Part shown: piece by piece, positions 1-6,630 of the stretch | Numbering within the stretch: the first letter of the stretch is position 1 | Layout of the letters: each line of letters starts with the position of its first letter | Assembly: GCA_050943215.1 (NCBI GenBank) | Contig: JBMNOU010000061.1 | Location: 1-10,206 of the forward strand | Direction of reading: 5' to 3' | DNA length: 10,206 nucleotides | Origin: JBMNOU01 sp050943215 | Lineage (GTDB): Bacteria > Bacillota > Clostridia > Christensenellales > SZUA-584 | Translations under genes and position numbers: made by a program | The notes under the pieces: generated by a model | Database searches by the model: none | What the model saw: the letters and a program-made list of their open reading frames with translations, nothing else | What the model was told of the DNA's origin: nothing

Positions 1-533
1 GCGAGCCTTTGATCATGTGGATTCTTAATTTTTTTGTAGGCGCCCGCAACAGGCACCGCTTCTATGAATAAAGTGACTGAACAAAGGGGATAAAAAGCCC
101 ACAGTGCATTTGTAATTGCCATTGATAAATCCGATTTTGAGATATACATCACAAGTATTCCGGTAATAACAAGGCATGCACCCACAATTGCGCCGGCAGA
201 AATTATCCCAATCCTTTTTTTCCTGCGTGATACCGGCAAAAGCTGTATGACGTAATTACATGTAGCAAGTATTGATGCCATTATCAGCATAATCACAACA
301 AGCGCAAAGAGAGGCGACAGCCATATCAAACTCGAATCATCGAGCTTTGGGTTCTGCACATTAATACTATACATATAAGATATGAACAATAGTGCCGATA
401 CCGGGAATAATACCATCAGGGTTCGCCTTGCCAAATGGTCTCTGGTCCTCACAAACATAATGGTCGAAAAAAGCAATGCGGAAAAGAGCAATGAAGTTTC
501 TATAAATTGTATTGCATATAGTATGATGCTCAT
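1..533 (-). CDS. Polytopic membrane protein, N-terminal part (possible membrane-bound regulator); runs off left edge
   Basis: Reading leftward from an ATG at 533 the frame stays open for 177 codons to the window edge, so the C-terminus is missing. The start is supported by GGAGG at 540-544, 6 nt upstream, and by an extended -10 promoter just before it. Five hydrophobic segments are visible at about residues 3-28, 38-57, 69-98, 107-131 and 137-160. They are joined by short basic loops (RTRDHLARR, SRRKKR) that would face the cytoplasm under the positive-inside rule. After the fifth helix the chain turns hydrophilic (AYKKIKNPHDQRLA), as if entering a cytoplasmic domain. Membrane regulators of Firmicutes with five to seven helices followed by a LuxR-type helix-turn-helix or a kinase domain look like this, but no such domain is inside the window, so that role is only inferred. 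The coding region is well supported; the function is open. Confidence 0.8.
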   Translation of the reverse strand, partial: MSIILYAIQFIETSLLFSALLFSTIMFVRTRDHLARRTLMVLFPVSALLFISYMYSINVQNPKLDDSSLIWLSPLFALVVIMLIMASILATCNYVIQLLPVSRRKKRIGIISAGAIVGACLVITGILVMYISKSDLSMAITNALWAFYPLCSVTLFIEAVPVAGAYKKIKNPHDQRL

Positions 534-539
534 GATCCG

Positions 540-597
540 CCTCCGAACATTAATAATACAAAATTATACCACTAAAATAGTGTTATTGTATAGTGTT
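540..597 (-). promoter_or_regulatory. Promoter with operator-like repeats for the leftward membrane-protein gene
   Basis: On the minus strand a perfect extended -10 (TGGTATAAT; hexamer 563-568) lies 18 nt downstream of TATACA (587-592), a fair -35. It predicts a leader of about 23 nt containing the GGAGG at 540-544. The spacer and -35 are covered by two direct copies of ATAGTGTT (577-584 and 590-597, plus-strand reading, 13 bp apart). The first copy also forms a short palindrome, CACTA-AAA-TAGTG (570-582). The promoter is well supported by position. The operator reading is an inference. Confidence 0.6.
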
Positions 598-701
598 CAG
601 CCGTACAACTCAATTATACATAGATACTATTACATTAAATTACAGACTATAATAATAGTTTTTTATTTAGTCACGCCTATCTCTGACGGTTTAGACATAA
701 T

Positions 702-744
702 AAAAACCCCCAATTATAGGTTCTCACTATCCAATAATTGGGGG
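702..744 (-). terminator. Rho-independent terminator after the DivIVA-like gene
   Basis: An 11-bp perfect stem (707-717 with 734-744) has five G-C pairs at its base and a 16-nt loop. On the minus strand it is followed at once by five T (702-706) and further T-rich sequence. It lies 45 nt past the stop codon of the leftward DivIVA-like gene and isolates it from the membrane-protein promoter downstream. The plus-strand side also has a short T run (CATTTTTAT), but no rightward gene needs it. Confidence 0.85.
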
Positions 745-789
745 CATTTTTATCCATGTGTTCAGTTCTAATGGCCGGCTTTCATCTGT

Positions 790-1257
790 TTAATTATTCG
801 TTCCGTCATATAGATTTTTAATCGGACGTATGTTGTTCTGCAAGATAACTCTTTCTTCTTCTTCATATTCTCCCATTACCCTTGCAACAGCTTTGTAGAT
901 GGTTTCACTTGCTCTTTTTAGTTTGCTCAGCCGCTGATAGCACCCTTCGGCTGCAAGCCGTATCTGTTTTTCTTCATTCCTGACTCTTTCAATCCGTTCT
1001 TTTGCTTTTTGTTCTGCTTCGCTGATGATCGTTTGCGCAGCCTCTTCCGCTTTTGTAATTGCACCGATGATATATCTTTCATTATCCCTGTATTTTCCAA
1101 TAATCGTTGACAATTCGCTGTTTTGTTCTCTTAATTCAAATAGTCTTTCTTTCTGCTCCTTTAAACATTTTTCATAATCATTCCTCACCTTTAACAATAA
1201 TAGATCCACATCTTCGGCATTATATTTTCCCATAATGCTCTTTTTTAAATTGTTCAT
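790..1257 (-). CDS. DivIVA-like coiled-coil protein
   Basis: This 155-residue, charged, mostly helical protein resembles the DivIVA family of cytoplasmic scaffolds, which mark cell poles and division sites in Gram-positive bacteria. The family-like N-terminal signature is at residues 12-29 (YNAEDVDLLLLKVRNDYE). A long coiled coil follows (about 29-115), including the Ala/Glu heptad stretch typical of these proteins (about 64-90, AITKAEEAAQTIISEAEQ). The C-terminal 40 residues are less ordered and end KNLYDGTNN. The start at 1257 is backed by AAGGAGGG at 1265-1272, 7 nt upstream; a second Met at residue 9 has no comparable site. The Phe-Arg membrane-contact pair that precedes the Gly in B. subtilis DivIVA is not present (SIMGKY instead), so membrane targeting may differ. 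It sits downstream of lgt in the same direction. It may equally be a DivIVA-domain paralogue rather than the main DivIVA. Confidence 0.75.
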   Translation of the reverse strand: MNNLKKSIMGKYNAEDVDLLLLKVRNDYEKCLKEQKERLFELREQNSELSTIIGKYRDNERYIIGAITKAEEAAQTIISEAEQKAKERIERVRNEEKQIRLAAEGCYQRLSKLKRASETIYKAVARVMGEYEEEERVILQNNIRPIKNLYDGTNN

Positions 1258-1264
1258 AAGACCA

Positions 1265-1289
1265 CCCTCCTTAAAATTTAAAACCTCCT
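1265..1289 (-). promoter_or_regulatory. Duplicated Shine-Dalgarno sequence before the DivIVA-like gene
   Basis: Two strong anti-16S matches occur in the leader: AGGAGG at 1284-1289 and AAGGAGGG at 1265-1272. Only the second is at working distance (7 nt) from the ATG at 1257. No ATG, GTG or TTG at useful spacing begins an open frame behind the first, so it may be a standby site or chance. Confidence 0.5.
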
Positions 1290-1306
1290 AAATATAAAGT
1301 ACAATC

Positions 1307-1349
1307 AAAATAATAACACCGTCTAACAATAAAATATTGTCGAACGGTG
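1307..1349 (-). terminator. Probable terminator or attenuator hairpin between lgt and the DivIVA-like gene
   Basis: An imperfect stem-loop: CACCGT (1317-1322) pairs with ACGGTG (1344-1349), then a 3x3 internal bulge, then ACAAT (1326-1330) pairs with ATTGT (1336-1340) around a 5-nt loop. On the minus strand it is followed by TTATTATTTT (1316-1307). It lies about 80 nt after the lgt stop. The T run is interrupted, so termination may be partial, which would allow some read-through into the DivIVA-like gene, for which I could not find a convincing separate promoter. Confidence 0.5.
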
Positions 1350-1430
1350 CGTTTTATTCCATCTATTATTAGCAAATTATGACTTTAGATCGTTTGGCTT
1401 TATCATAGGCCAAAAATATTTTTCCCTATG

Positions 1431-2303
1431 TTATTCCTTTTCAGATGATTTTGATTTTTTTATTCTGCAAGCCTTTTTTTTACTGCGGTCTTCTTTATAT
1501 TCACGAATCTGCGTTTCGGTCCAGTTTATGCTATACAAACCATCATAAACGGGATATTCTTTCTTATTACGAGACATAATGAACAGATATATAATGCCGC
1601 CGATAAATAACAGAGCGCTAAGTCCCTGAGAAACTCTGAGATTTTTCCACATCAGACTATCAGTTCTTAACGATTCAATCCAAAAACGGCCGAATCCGTA
1701 TAAAACAACGTATAGTGCAAATATTCCTCCCTGGATCTTTATTCTCTTTCTTAAAAGCATTAAAATTATAAACACGATGAAATTCCAAACCGATTCGTAG
1801 AAAAAAGTAGCTTGATACCAGATGCCTTCAATCTGGACACCAGCAGGAAACCACTGCCAATCTGGATTTAATATTTGCTCACCATGCGCTTCCTGATTAA
1901 TAAAATTACCCCATCTTCCAATCGCTTGCCCTATAATAATGCTTGGAGCCGCAATGTCCAAAATTTCGCCTATAGGTACTTTGCGCCATTTATAAAAAAT
2001 AATAGCAGCGATAACACCGCCGATTATAGCACCATATATAGCAAGTCCGCCTTGCCAAATTGCAAATATTTTAAGAAAATCGGAAGAGTAAGAAGACCAT
2101 TCAAATATTACATAATATATCCTTGCACAGACAATACAGACGGGTATCGCAATTAGCATAAAATCGAGAATCATATCCGGCCTGAAGCCTCTTCTCTTTG
2201 CTTCCCTAACGCCTAATACAACCCCTATGATGAGTGCACATGCGATAATAATTCCATACCAGTATATATCTTTGCCAAAAAGAGAAAAGGCAACTCTGTT
2301 CAT
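1431..2303 (-). CDS. lgt: Prolipoprotein diacylglyceryl transferase (Lgt)
   Basis: Integral membrane enzyme that moves a diacylglyceryl group from phosphatidylglycerol to the lipobox Cys of prelipoproteins, the first step of lipoprotein maturation. At 290 residues it has normal family length. The Lgt signature GRWGNFINQEAHG is at residues 129-141. The GGLAIYGAIIGG loop (about 85-96) and the Arg-rich GRFWIESLRTD motif (205-215) also fit, and about seven hydrophobic segments are visible. E. coli has an essential His (H103) where this protein has Tyr90; I recall Tyr there in other Firmicutes, so it is probably not a defect. The C-terminal 35 residues form a very basic tail (KKKACRIKKSKSSEKE). 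The start is set at the ATG at 2303, because GGAGGG (2309-2314) lies just before it; a longer frame from 2321 would encode this ribosome binding site as MCWRDT. The gene has its own sigma-A promoter. Confidence 0.95.
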   Translation of the reverse strand: MNRVAFSLFGKDIYWYGIIIACALIIGVVLGVREAKRRGFRPDMILDFMLIAIPVCIVCARIYYVIFEWSSYSSDFLKIFAIWQGGLAIYGAIIGGVIAAIIFYKWRKVPIGEILDIAAPSIIIGQAIGRWGNFINQEAHGEQILNPDWQWFPAGVQIEGIWYQATFFYESVWNFIVFIILMLLRKRIKIQGGIFALYVVLYGFGRFWIESLRTDSLMWKNLRVSQGLSALLFIGGIIYLFIMSRNKKEYPVYDGLYSINWTETQIREYKEDRSKKKACRIKKSKSSEKE

Positions 2304-2308
2304 GGTAT

Positions 2309-2314
2309 CCCTCC
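2309..2314 (-). promoter_or_regulatory. Ribosome binding site that fixes the lgt start
   Basis: GGAGGG on the minus strand, 5 nt before the ATG at 2303. It rules out the upstream in-frame ATG at 2321, which has no site of its own. Confidence 0.85.
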
Positions 2315-2333
2315 AACACAAAATAATAATACC

Positions 2334-2362
2334 ATTATATGTTCAAATATATTGCGGGTCAA
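2334..2362 (-). promoter_or_regulatory. Sigma-A promoter of lgt
   Basis: On the minus strand TTGACC (2357-2362), a 17-nt spacer and TATAAT (2334-2339): 11 of 12 consensus bases at ideal spacing. The predicted transcript starts near 2327, giving a leader of about 25 nt that contains the lgt ribosome binding site. It sits just past the terminator of the upstream operon. Confidence 0.85.
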
Positions 2363-2384
2363 GAAAACATCGTATAAATATGAG

Positions 2385-2416
2385 AAAAACTGCATTATAT
2401 AAACGAATGCAGTTTT
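2385..2416 (-). terminator. Terminator of the icd/SEC-C operon
   Basis: A perfect 11-bp stem, AAAACTGCATT (2386-2396) with AATGCAGTTTT (2406-2416), and a 9-nt loop. On the minus strand the stem ends in five T (2389-2385), followed by CTC and more T. It lies about 58 nt after the SEC-C stop codon and before the lgt promoter. The A/T-rich ends make it nearly symmetrical, but no rightward gene leads into it. Confidence 0.75.
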
Positions 2417-2474
2417 ATCTTGATCTACTTATCTTTATATGGACTTAGTTATAGGTTTAAATGGCTATAAACAA

Positions 2475-2975
2475 CTACGCATTAATACCGCAGCATCTCT
2501 TATATTTTTTTCCACTGCCGCAAGGACAGGGAGCATTTCTTCCGATCTTCTCTGAAACAGCCTGTTTATCCTTGCGCCATGCGTCCCTGATTTCTCTTCT
2601 TTTTTCTTCAGAAATTATGCCGTCCCATTCGGTAAGCGTATACAGCCATTTCGCTTTTGCTTCAAGCATATTGTAGTATAATTTTTCGAAATCGACTTTA
2701 AGCGATATTTTAGTGTTTTCCTTTAGTTTATCTAAATTATACTCGTTTGAAAGGCTTGAATTGATACCATCCATAAACCCAGCAAAAACGACATTATCCA
2801 TTTCAAATTCTGCTGCAAGCGTTTCAAGCTTGTCTTCGTAAAAGTTATCTTTCTGTTCTAATATCTTTTTGTAGGCGCCCTTTTCTATTTCAAGATATTC
2901 ATCCCAAAATGCTTTATGTTCATGCGGCGACATTTCCATCTCGGTCATGCTGTTCCATTGGCTGAATAAACTCAT
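2475..2975 (-). CDS. SEC-C metal-binding motif protein
   Basis: A 166-residue soluble protein whose last 20 or so residues form a textbook SEC-C zinc motif (IGRNAPCPCGSGKKYKRCCG; Cys150, Cys152, Cys161, Cys162), the same zinc-binding tail found at the C-terminus of SecA. The first 145 residues are mostly helical and charged, with many acidic and aromatic residues, and match no domain I can name. In SecA the motif helps contact SecB or ribosomes; in stand-alone proteins the role is unknown. The start codon overlaps the icd stop (ATGA, 2972-2975), with a G-rich site (GGGGGA) 6-7 nt upstream, so translation is probably coupled to icd. This is the last gene of the operon, before the 2385-2416 terminator. 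Family membership is clear; function is not. Confidence 0.85.
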   Translation of the reverse strand: MSLFSQWNSMTEMEMSPHEHKAFWDEYLEIEKGAYKKILEQKDNFYEDKLETLAAEFEMDNVVFAGFMDGINSSLSNEYNLDKLKENTKISLKVDFEKLYYNMLEAKAKWLYTLTEWDGIISEEKRREIRDAWRKDKQAVSEKIGRNAPCPCGSGKKYKRCCGINA

Positions 2976-4195
2976 CTTTTTTCCCCCAGATTATACTCCA
3001 AATTAACTTTAATCTGTTTTATAAATTCTTCTGTGCTCACTTTTCGCTTGTTTTTAGCTTCGCTGAGCAAATATAAATCTCCTGTCATCACGCCCTGTTC
3101 GATAGTTTGTACCGCAGCTTCTTCAAGCTTTTTTGAAAAAGCGGCAAGCTCATAATTGCCGTCAAGTTCTCCGCGTTTTTCAAGAGCGCCTGACCACGCA
3201 AAAAGGGTTGCCATGCAATTAGTAGATGTTTCTTTGCCTTCAAGATGCCTGTAGTAATGCTTTGTGACGGTCCCGTGAGCAGCTTCATATTCATAATAAC
3301 CCTCGGGAGATACAAGCACGGACGTCATCATTGCAAGGCTACCGTATGCGGTTGCCACCATATCGGACATTACGTCGCCGTCATAGTTCATACATGCCCA
3401 AATAAACCCGCCATCACTGCGGATAACGCGTGCAACAGCATCGTCGATAAGAGTATAAAAATATTCGATTCCGGCTTTCTGAAATTTTTGGCTATATGCT
3501 TTGTTAAAAATATCTTGAAAAATATCTTTAAAACGATGATGATATAGCTTTGATATCGTATCTTTCGTTGCAAACCAAAGATCTTGCTGCGAATCGAGCG
3601 CGTAATTAAAACAGCTTTTTGCAAAGCTTTCTATTGATTTTGTCGTATTAAACATACCGCTTACTACGCCGCCCTGCTTATCAAACGCAGCTATCTGCTT
3701 TATTTCTACCGTGCCATCTTTACGTTTAACAACTATTTCCGCAATTCCCTCACCGTCAACAACACACTCCTGTGCATTGTATATATCGCCGTAAGCGTGT
3801 CTTGCAATCGTTATGGGTTTTTGCCATGTCTTTATAGAAGGATTAATATCTGTTATAAGTATCGGCTTTCTGAACACTGTTCCGTCAAGTATTGCTCGGA
3901 TCGTGCCGTTAGGGCTTTTCCACATCTTTTTCAAATCATATTCTTCGACCCTTTGGGCATTTGGTGTAATCGTCGCGCACTTAACACCGACGCCATATTT
4001 TTTTATCGCTTCTGCGGCAGCAATGGTAATGCTGTCTTCCGTTGCATCTCTCTCTGTTAGCGCAAGGTCGTAATATTCTGTATTTAGCTCAATATAAGGT
4101 TCGAGCAGAAAATCTTTAATCATTTTCCATATAATACGTGTCATCTCATCTCCGTCAATTTCTACCAACGGAACCGACATTTTTATCTTTGTCAT
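2972..4195 (-). CDS. icd: NADP-dependent isocitrate dehydrogenase, eukaryote-like (type II) form
   Basis: Converts isocitrate to 2-oxoglutarate and CO2 with NADP+, in anaerobes mainly to supply glutamate. The 407-residue protein matches the Thermotoga/mitochondrial-type subfamily rather than the E. coli type. Visible motifs are PLVEIDGDEMTR at the N-terminus, the substrate loop SPNGTIRAILDGT (94-106), the catalytic Tyr in HAYGDIY, the catalytic Lys211 in ATKDT, the metal-binding Asp residues in LIDD (249-252) and NYDGDVMSD (270-278), and the cofactor loop HGTVTKH (307-313). In that loop Lys312 and His313 stand where Arg and His bind the 2'-phosphate in human IDH1, which favours NADP. The start is the ATG at 4195, 6 nt after AAGGAG (4202-4207); a longer frame from 4246 would translate through this site. 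It is the first gene of an operon with the SEC-C gene. Confidence 0.95.
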   Translation of the reverse strand: MTKIKMSVPLVEIDGDEMTRIIWKMIKDFLLEPYIELNTEYYDLALTERDATEDSITIAAAEAIKKYGVGVKCATITPNAQRVEEYDLKKMWKSPNGTIRAILDGTVFRKPILITDINPSIKTWQKPITIARHAYGDIYNAQECVVDGEGIAEIVVKRKDGTVEIKQIAAFDKQGGVVSGMFNTTKSIESFAKSCFNYALDSQQDLWFATKDTISKLYHHRFKDIFQDIFNKAYSQKFQKAGIEYFYTLIDDAVARVIRSDGGFIWACMNYDGDVMSDMVATAYGSLAMMTSVLVSPEGYYEYEAAHGTVTKHYYRHLEGKETSTNCMATLFAWSGALEKRGELDGNYELAAFSKKLEEAAVQTIEQGVMTGDLYLLSEAKNKRKVSTEEFIKQIKVNLEYNLGEKR

Positions 4196-4201
4196 CTTTA
4201 A

Positions 4202-4207
4202 CTCCTT
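4202..4207 (-). promoter_or_regulatory. Ribosome binding site that fixes the icd start
   Basis: AAGGAG on the minus strand, 6 nt before the ATG at 4195. The next in-frame Met (MSVPLVEIDG) would also suit the fold, but it has no ribosome binding site. Confidence 0.85.
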
Positions 4208-4267
4208 AAAATACAATCCGTTCTTCGCTGATTGCCTGATACGCAATATTTGTGAACCCCGCGTAAC

Positions 4268-4296
4268 ATTCTAAAGCATGTAAATAAAAAAAACAA
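4268..4296 (-). promoter_or_regulatory. Probable sigma-A promoter of the icd/SEC-C operon
   Basis: On the minus strand TTGTTT (4291-4296), a 17-nt spacer and TAGAAT (4268-4273). The predicted start near 4261 gives a leader of about 65 nt. It lies between the terminator of the upstream EF-G paralogue and icd, so the operon is transcribed independently. Confidence 0.55.
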
Positions 4297-4348
4297 GCCG
4301 ATACTTTGCATTATGACATAAAATAAGATGATTTATACAGTCACATAG

Positions 4349-4377
4349 AAAAGCCGTTCCTTTGAGGAACGGCTTTT
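4349..4377 (-). terminator. Terminator after the EF-G paralogue
   Basis: A very strong hairpin: a 13-bp perfect stem (4349-4361 with 4365-4377) built around GCCGTTCC/GGAACGGC, closed by a 3-nt loop. The stem ends in four T on the minus strand and has five T on the plus strand. It lies 11 nt after the leftward stop codon at 4389. Confidence 0.9.
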
Positions 4378-4388
4378 TGTTCATTTAT

Positions 4389-6467
4389 TTAAGATTCTTC
4401 ATTTTCCTTCTTGGCTTGTTCTATGACCTTTTCCGCGAGATTCCCCGGTAATTCCTCATACCTTTCAAAAGTCATCTTAAAAGAGCCTCTGGCTTGTGAC
4501 ATAGATCTTAAATCCGTTGCATATTTGAACACTTCGACTAACGGGACTTCGGCAACAACTTCCTGATTTCCGTTAACAGGATTCATGCCAAGTATACGTC
4601 CGCGACGTCTGTTGATATCACCAATGATATCGCCCATGTATTCGTCAGGTGTGGTGACGATCACTTTATATATCGGTTCAAGTAACACAGGATTAGCCTC
4701 GCCGCATGCTTTTTTGTAAGCGAGGCTGGCAGCTATTTTAAATGCCATTTCAGATGAGTCAACAGGATGGTACGAACCATCATATAAAGTTGCCTTTATA
4801 TTGACCATCGGGAACCCCGCTAAAACGCCTTTAGGAAGACTTTCTCTTAAACCCTTTTCTACAGCCGGGATATACTGTCGAGGCACAACACCACCGACAA
4901 TTTTATCAACAAACTCGAAGCTCTCTTCTGAACCAAACAACGGTTCAAACTCTATCCAGACATCGCCATACTGTCCGTGCCCGCCGGATTGCTTTTTGTG
5001 CCTGCCCTGTGCCTGCACTTTTTTCTTAATCGTTTCACGGTACGGTATTTTGGGATCACTTAGCTGTGCCTCTACGCCAAATTTATTTTGCAGTTTTTTA
5101 CATATAACCTCAAGATGAAGCTCCCCAAGACCGCTCACTAACGTATCAGGCGTATCAGCCGATTTGTCCATTCTGAACGACGGATCTTCTTCCTCCAATC
5201 TGTGCAGTCCTGAAAATACTTTTTCCTCTTCGCCTTGTTTTTTAGCTGTCACGGCAAGAGAGATGCATGGTTCCGGGAAAACAACGTCGGGGAAAACAAC
5301 GACCTTTGATTCATCGCAGAGAGACCCTCCCGTATTGGTGTTTTGAAGCTTCGCAAGCGCACCGATATCTCCGGCACTTAGCTTATCAACGTTAATCAGT
5401 TTTTTACCGCTCATCACGTACAACTGACCAAATTTCTCACCTTTTTCAGTATTGCCGTTTTTAATAGACTGTCCGACGGAAATCTCGCCACCGAGAATTT
5501 TAAATATGGATAGTTTACCGACAAACGGGTCTGCAACCGTCTTATATACCTGAGCCGCAAAAGGTTCTGATGCATCTGCTGTATAGACCACTTCTTCCCC
5601 TTTCGGTGTCTTTCCTTTAATTTTTGTAACTTTATCAGGAGACGGCATGAATGACACCAAATTATCAAGAAGCAATGAAACACCAAGATTCGGTGAGGCA
5701 GCCCCAATAAATATAGGAACGACGTCACCCGTCGAAACACCCTCCCTTAAGCCATTAAGTATATCCTCTTTAGAAAGCTCTTCACCTTCAAAGTATTTCT
5801 CCATCAATGTTTCATCGTTTTCTGCCGCATTCTCAATAATGGTTTCTCTAATCGAAGACGCTTTATCCAAAAGGTCATCCGGTATCTGCGTTTCGTTAAC
5901 TTTTTTCCCGTCAAACGTATACGCTTTCATATCGATGATATCTACAACTCCTTTAAAATTAAGCCCCTGGCCAATCGGAAGCTGCATAACGGTGATATTG
6001 TTACCGTATTTTTGTTTTAAACTGTCGACAGCTTTATCAAAATCAACGTTCTCTTTATCCATCTGGTTGATAAAAAACGCTTTGGCAATCCCTGCATTCA
6101 CACATGCGTCCCATGCCTTTTCCGCACCCACCGTGAGGCCGTTCAAGCCATTAACCAGTATGAGCGCGCTGTCACCAAGATAATAACCGGAAGTCGCATC
6201 TCCAATAAAATCAAAATATCCGGGTGTATCAATTATATTTATCTTTGTTCCTTTCCATTGTGCCGGAGCCACTGCGGAACTGATTGAAATGTGCCGTTTT
6301 ATTTCTTCAGGATCAAAATCCATAACCGTGTTTCCATCTTCAATTTTGCCTTGCCTGTCGATTGCGCCGCTGATAAAAAGCATTGCCTCCGTAAGCGTTG
6401 TCTTTCCTTCTCCGCCATGGCCTACGAGAGTGATGTTTCTTATTTCGCTTGTCTTGTAAAATTTCAT
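4389..6467 (-). CDS. fusA2: Elongation factor G-like translational GTPase (EF-G paralogue)
   Basis: A 692-residue GTPase with full EF-G architecture. The G domain has a P-loop GHGGEGKTT (16-24), switch I KRHISIS, switch II DTPGYFDF and NQMD (134-137) as the guanine-recognition motif. The later domains include SGGHGQYGDVWIEFEP (start of domain IV) and the domain V ending LRSMSQARGSFKMTFERYEELP. It differs from canonical EF-G at key places: the P-loop has GHGGEGKT rather than AHIDAGKT, and the switch II catalytic His is Tyr84. These are marks I associate with the EF-G-like (EF-G2) subfamily. It also stands alone, not beside rpsL, rpsG and tuf. Its precise role beside the housekeeping EF-G is not established. 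The start is the ATG at 6467, because GGAGGG (6472-6477) immediately precedes it; a TTG start at 6479 would encode this site as MEGS. A strong terminator follows. Confidence 0.9.
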   Translation of the reverse strand: MKFYKTSEIRNITLVGHGGEGKTTLTEAMLFISGAIDRQGKIEDGNTVMDFDPEEIKRHISISSAVAPAQWKGTKINIIDTPGYFDFIGDATSGYYLGDSALILVNGLNGLTVGAEKAWDACVNAGIAKAFFINQMDKENVDFDKAVDSLKQKYGNNITVMQLPIGQGLNFKGVVDIIDMKAYTFDGKKVNETQIPDDLLDKASSIRETIIENAAENDETLMEKYFEGEELSKEDILNGLREGVSTGDVVPIFIGAASPNLGVSLLLDNLVSFMPSPDKVTKIKGKTPKGEEVVYTADASEPFAAQVYKTVADPFVGKLSIFKILGGEISVGQSIKNGNTEKGEKFGQLYVMSGKKLINVDKLSAGDIGALAKLQNTNTGGSLCDESKVVVFPDVVFPEPCISLAVTAKKQGEEEKVFSGLHRLEEEDPSFRMDKSADTPDTLVSGLGELHLEVICKKLQNKFGVEAQLSDPKIPYRETIKKKVQAQGRHKKQSGGHGQYGDVWIEFEPLFGSEESFEFVDKIVGGVVPRQYIPAVEKGLRESLPKGVLAGFPMVNIKATLYDGSYHPVDSSEMAFKIAASLAYKKACGEANPVLLEPIYKVIVTTPDEYMGDIIGDINRRRGRILGMNPVNGNQEVVAEVPLVEVFKYATDLRSMSQARGSFKMTFERYEELPGNLAEKVIEQAKKENEES

Positions 6468-6471
6468 ACTT

Positions 6472-6477
6472 CCCTCC
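6472..6477 (-). promoter_or_regulatory. Ribosome binding site that fixes the EF-G paralogue start
   Basis: GGAGGG on the minus strand, 4 nt before the ATG at 6467. It excludes the upstream TTG at 6479, which lies 5' of the site and has no GGAGG of its own. Confidence 0.85.
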
Positions 6478-6617
6478 AACGTTTTTCAACCAGTTTCCCG
6501 ACTGATTTTAATAACTGTAATTCATTTTATCAGAAAGAATGTAAAAAATAAATAGATATTTCAAGTTTAGTATAGTAATTAAAATAATTCTATGTAATAA
6601 TATCATCATAATATTTC

Positions 6618-6623
6618 AAGGAG
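6618..6623 (+). promoter_or_regulatory. Ribosome binding site that fixes the start of the four-helix membrane protein
   Basis: AAGGAG ends 7 nt before the ATG at 6631. The earlier in-frame ATG at 6625 is only 1 nt away and would be unusable. The 163-bp gap shared with the divergent EF-G paralogue (6468-6630) is very A+T-rich and offers several weak promoter look-alikes in both directions, none convincing. Confidence 0.8.
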
Positions 6624-6630
6624 TATGTTC

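Noticed and set aside
31..45. The 15-mer TTTTTGTAGGCGCCC occurs exactly twice, at 31-45 and 2866-2880.
   Set aside because: Both copies are inside coding sequence and encode the same short peptide (GAYKK) in unrelated proteins. There is no further flanking identity, so chance is the simplest explanation.
382..771. Plus-strand open frame of 129 codons.
   Set aside because: It crosses the antisense of the membrane-protein start, its promoter and the terminator hairpin. It has no ribosome binding site and no family resemblance.
1393..1414. Small inverted repeat (TTTGGCTT/AGGCCAAA) just after the lgt stop.
   Set aside because: On the lgt strand no T run follows it, so it is not a terminator. 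It is too short to call as a regulatory element alone.
5647..6183. A long open frame (178 codons) on the plus strand.
   Set aside because: It lies wholly antisense to the EF-G paralogue and its translation is low-complexity and Ser/Pro-rich, as expected for a shadow frame. The real gene on the other strand is unmistakable.
6481..6617. Possible promoters in the divergent gap, such as ATTACA-18-TATACT (minus) and TTCAAG-17-AATAAT (plus).
   Set aside because: The region is so A+T-rich that several equally weak matches occur; none stands out enough to annotate.
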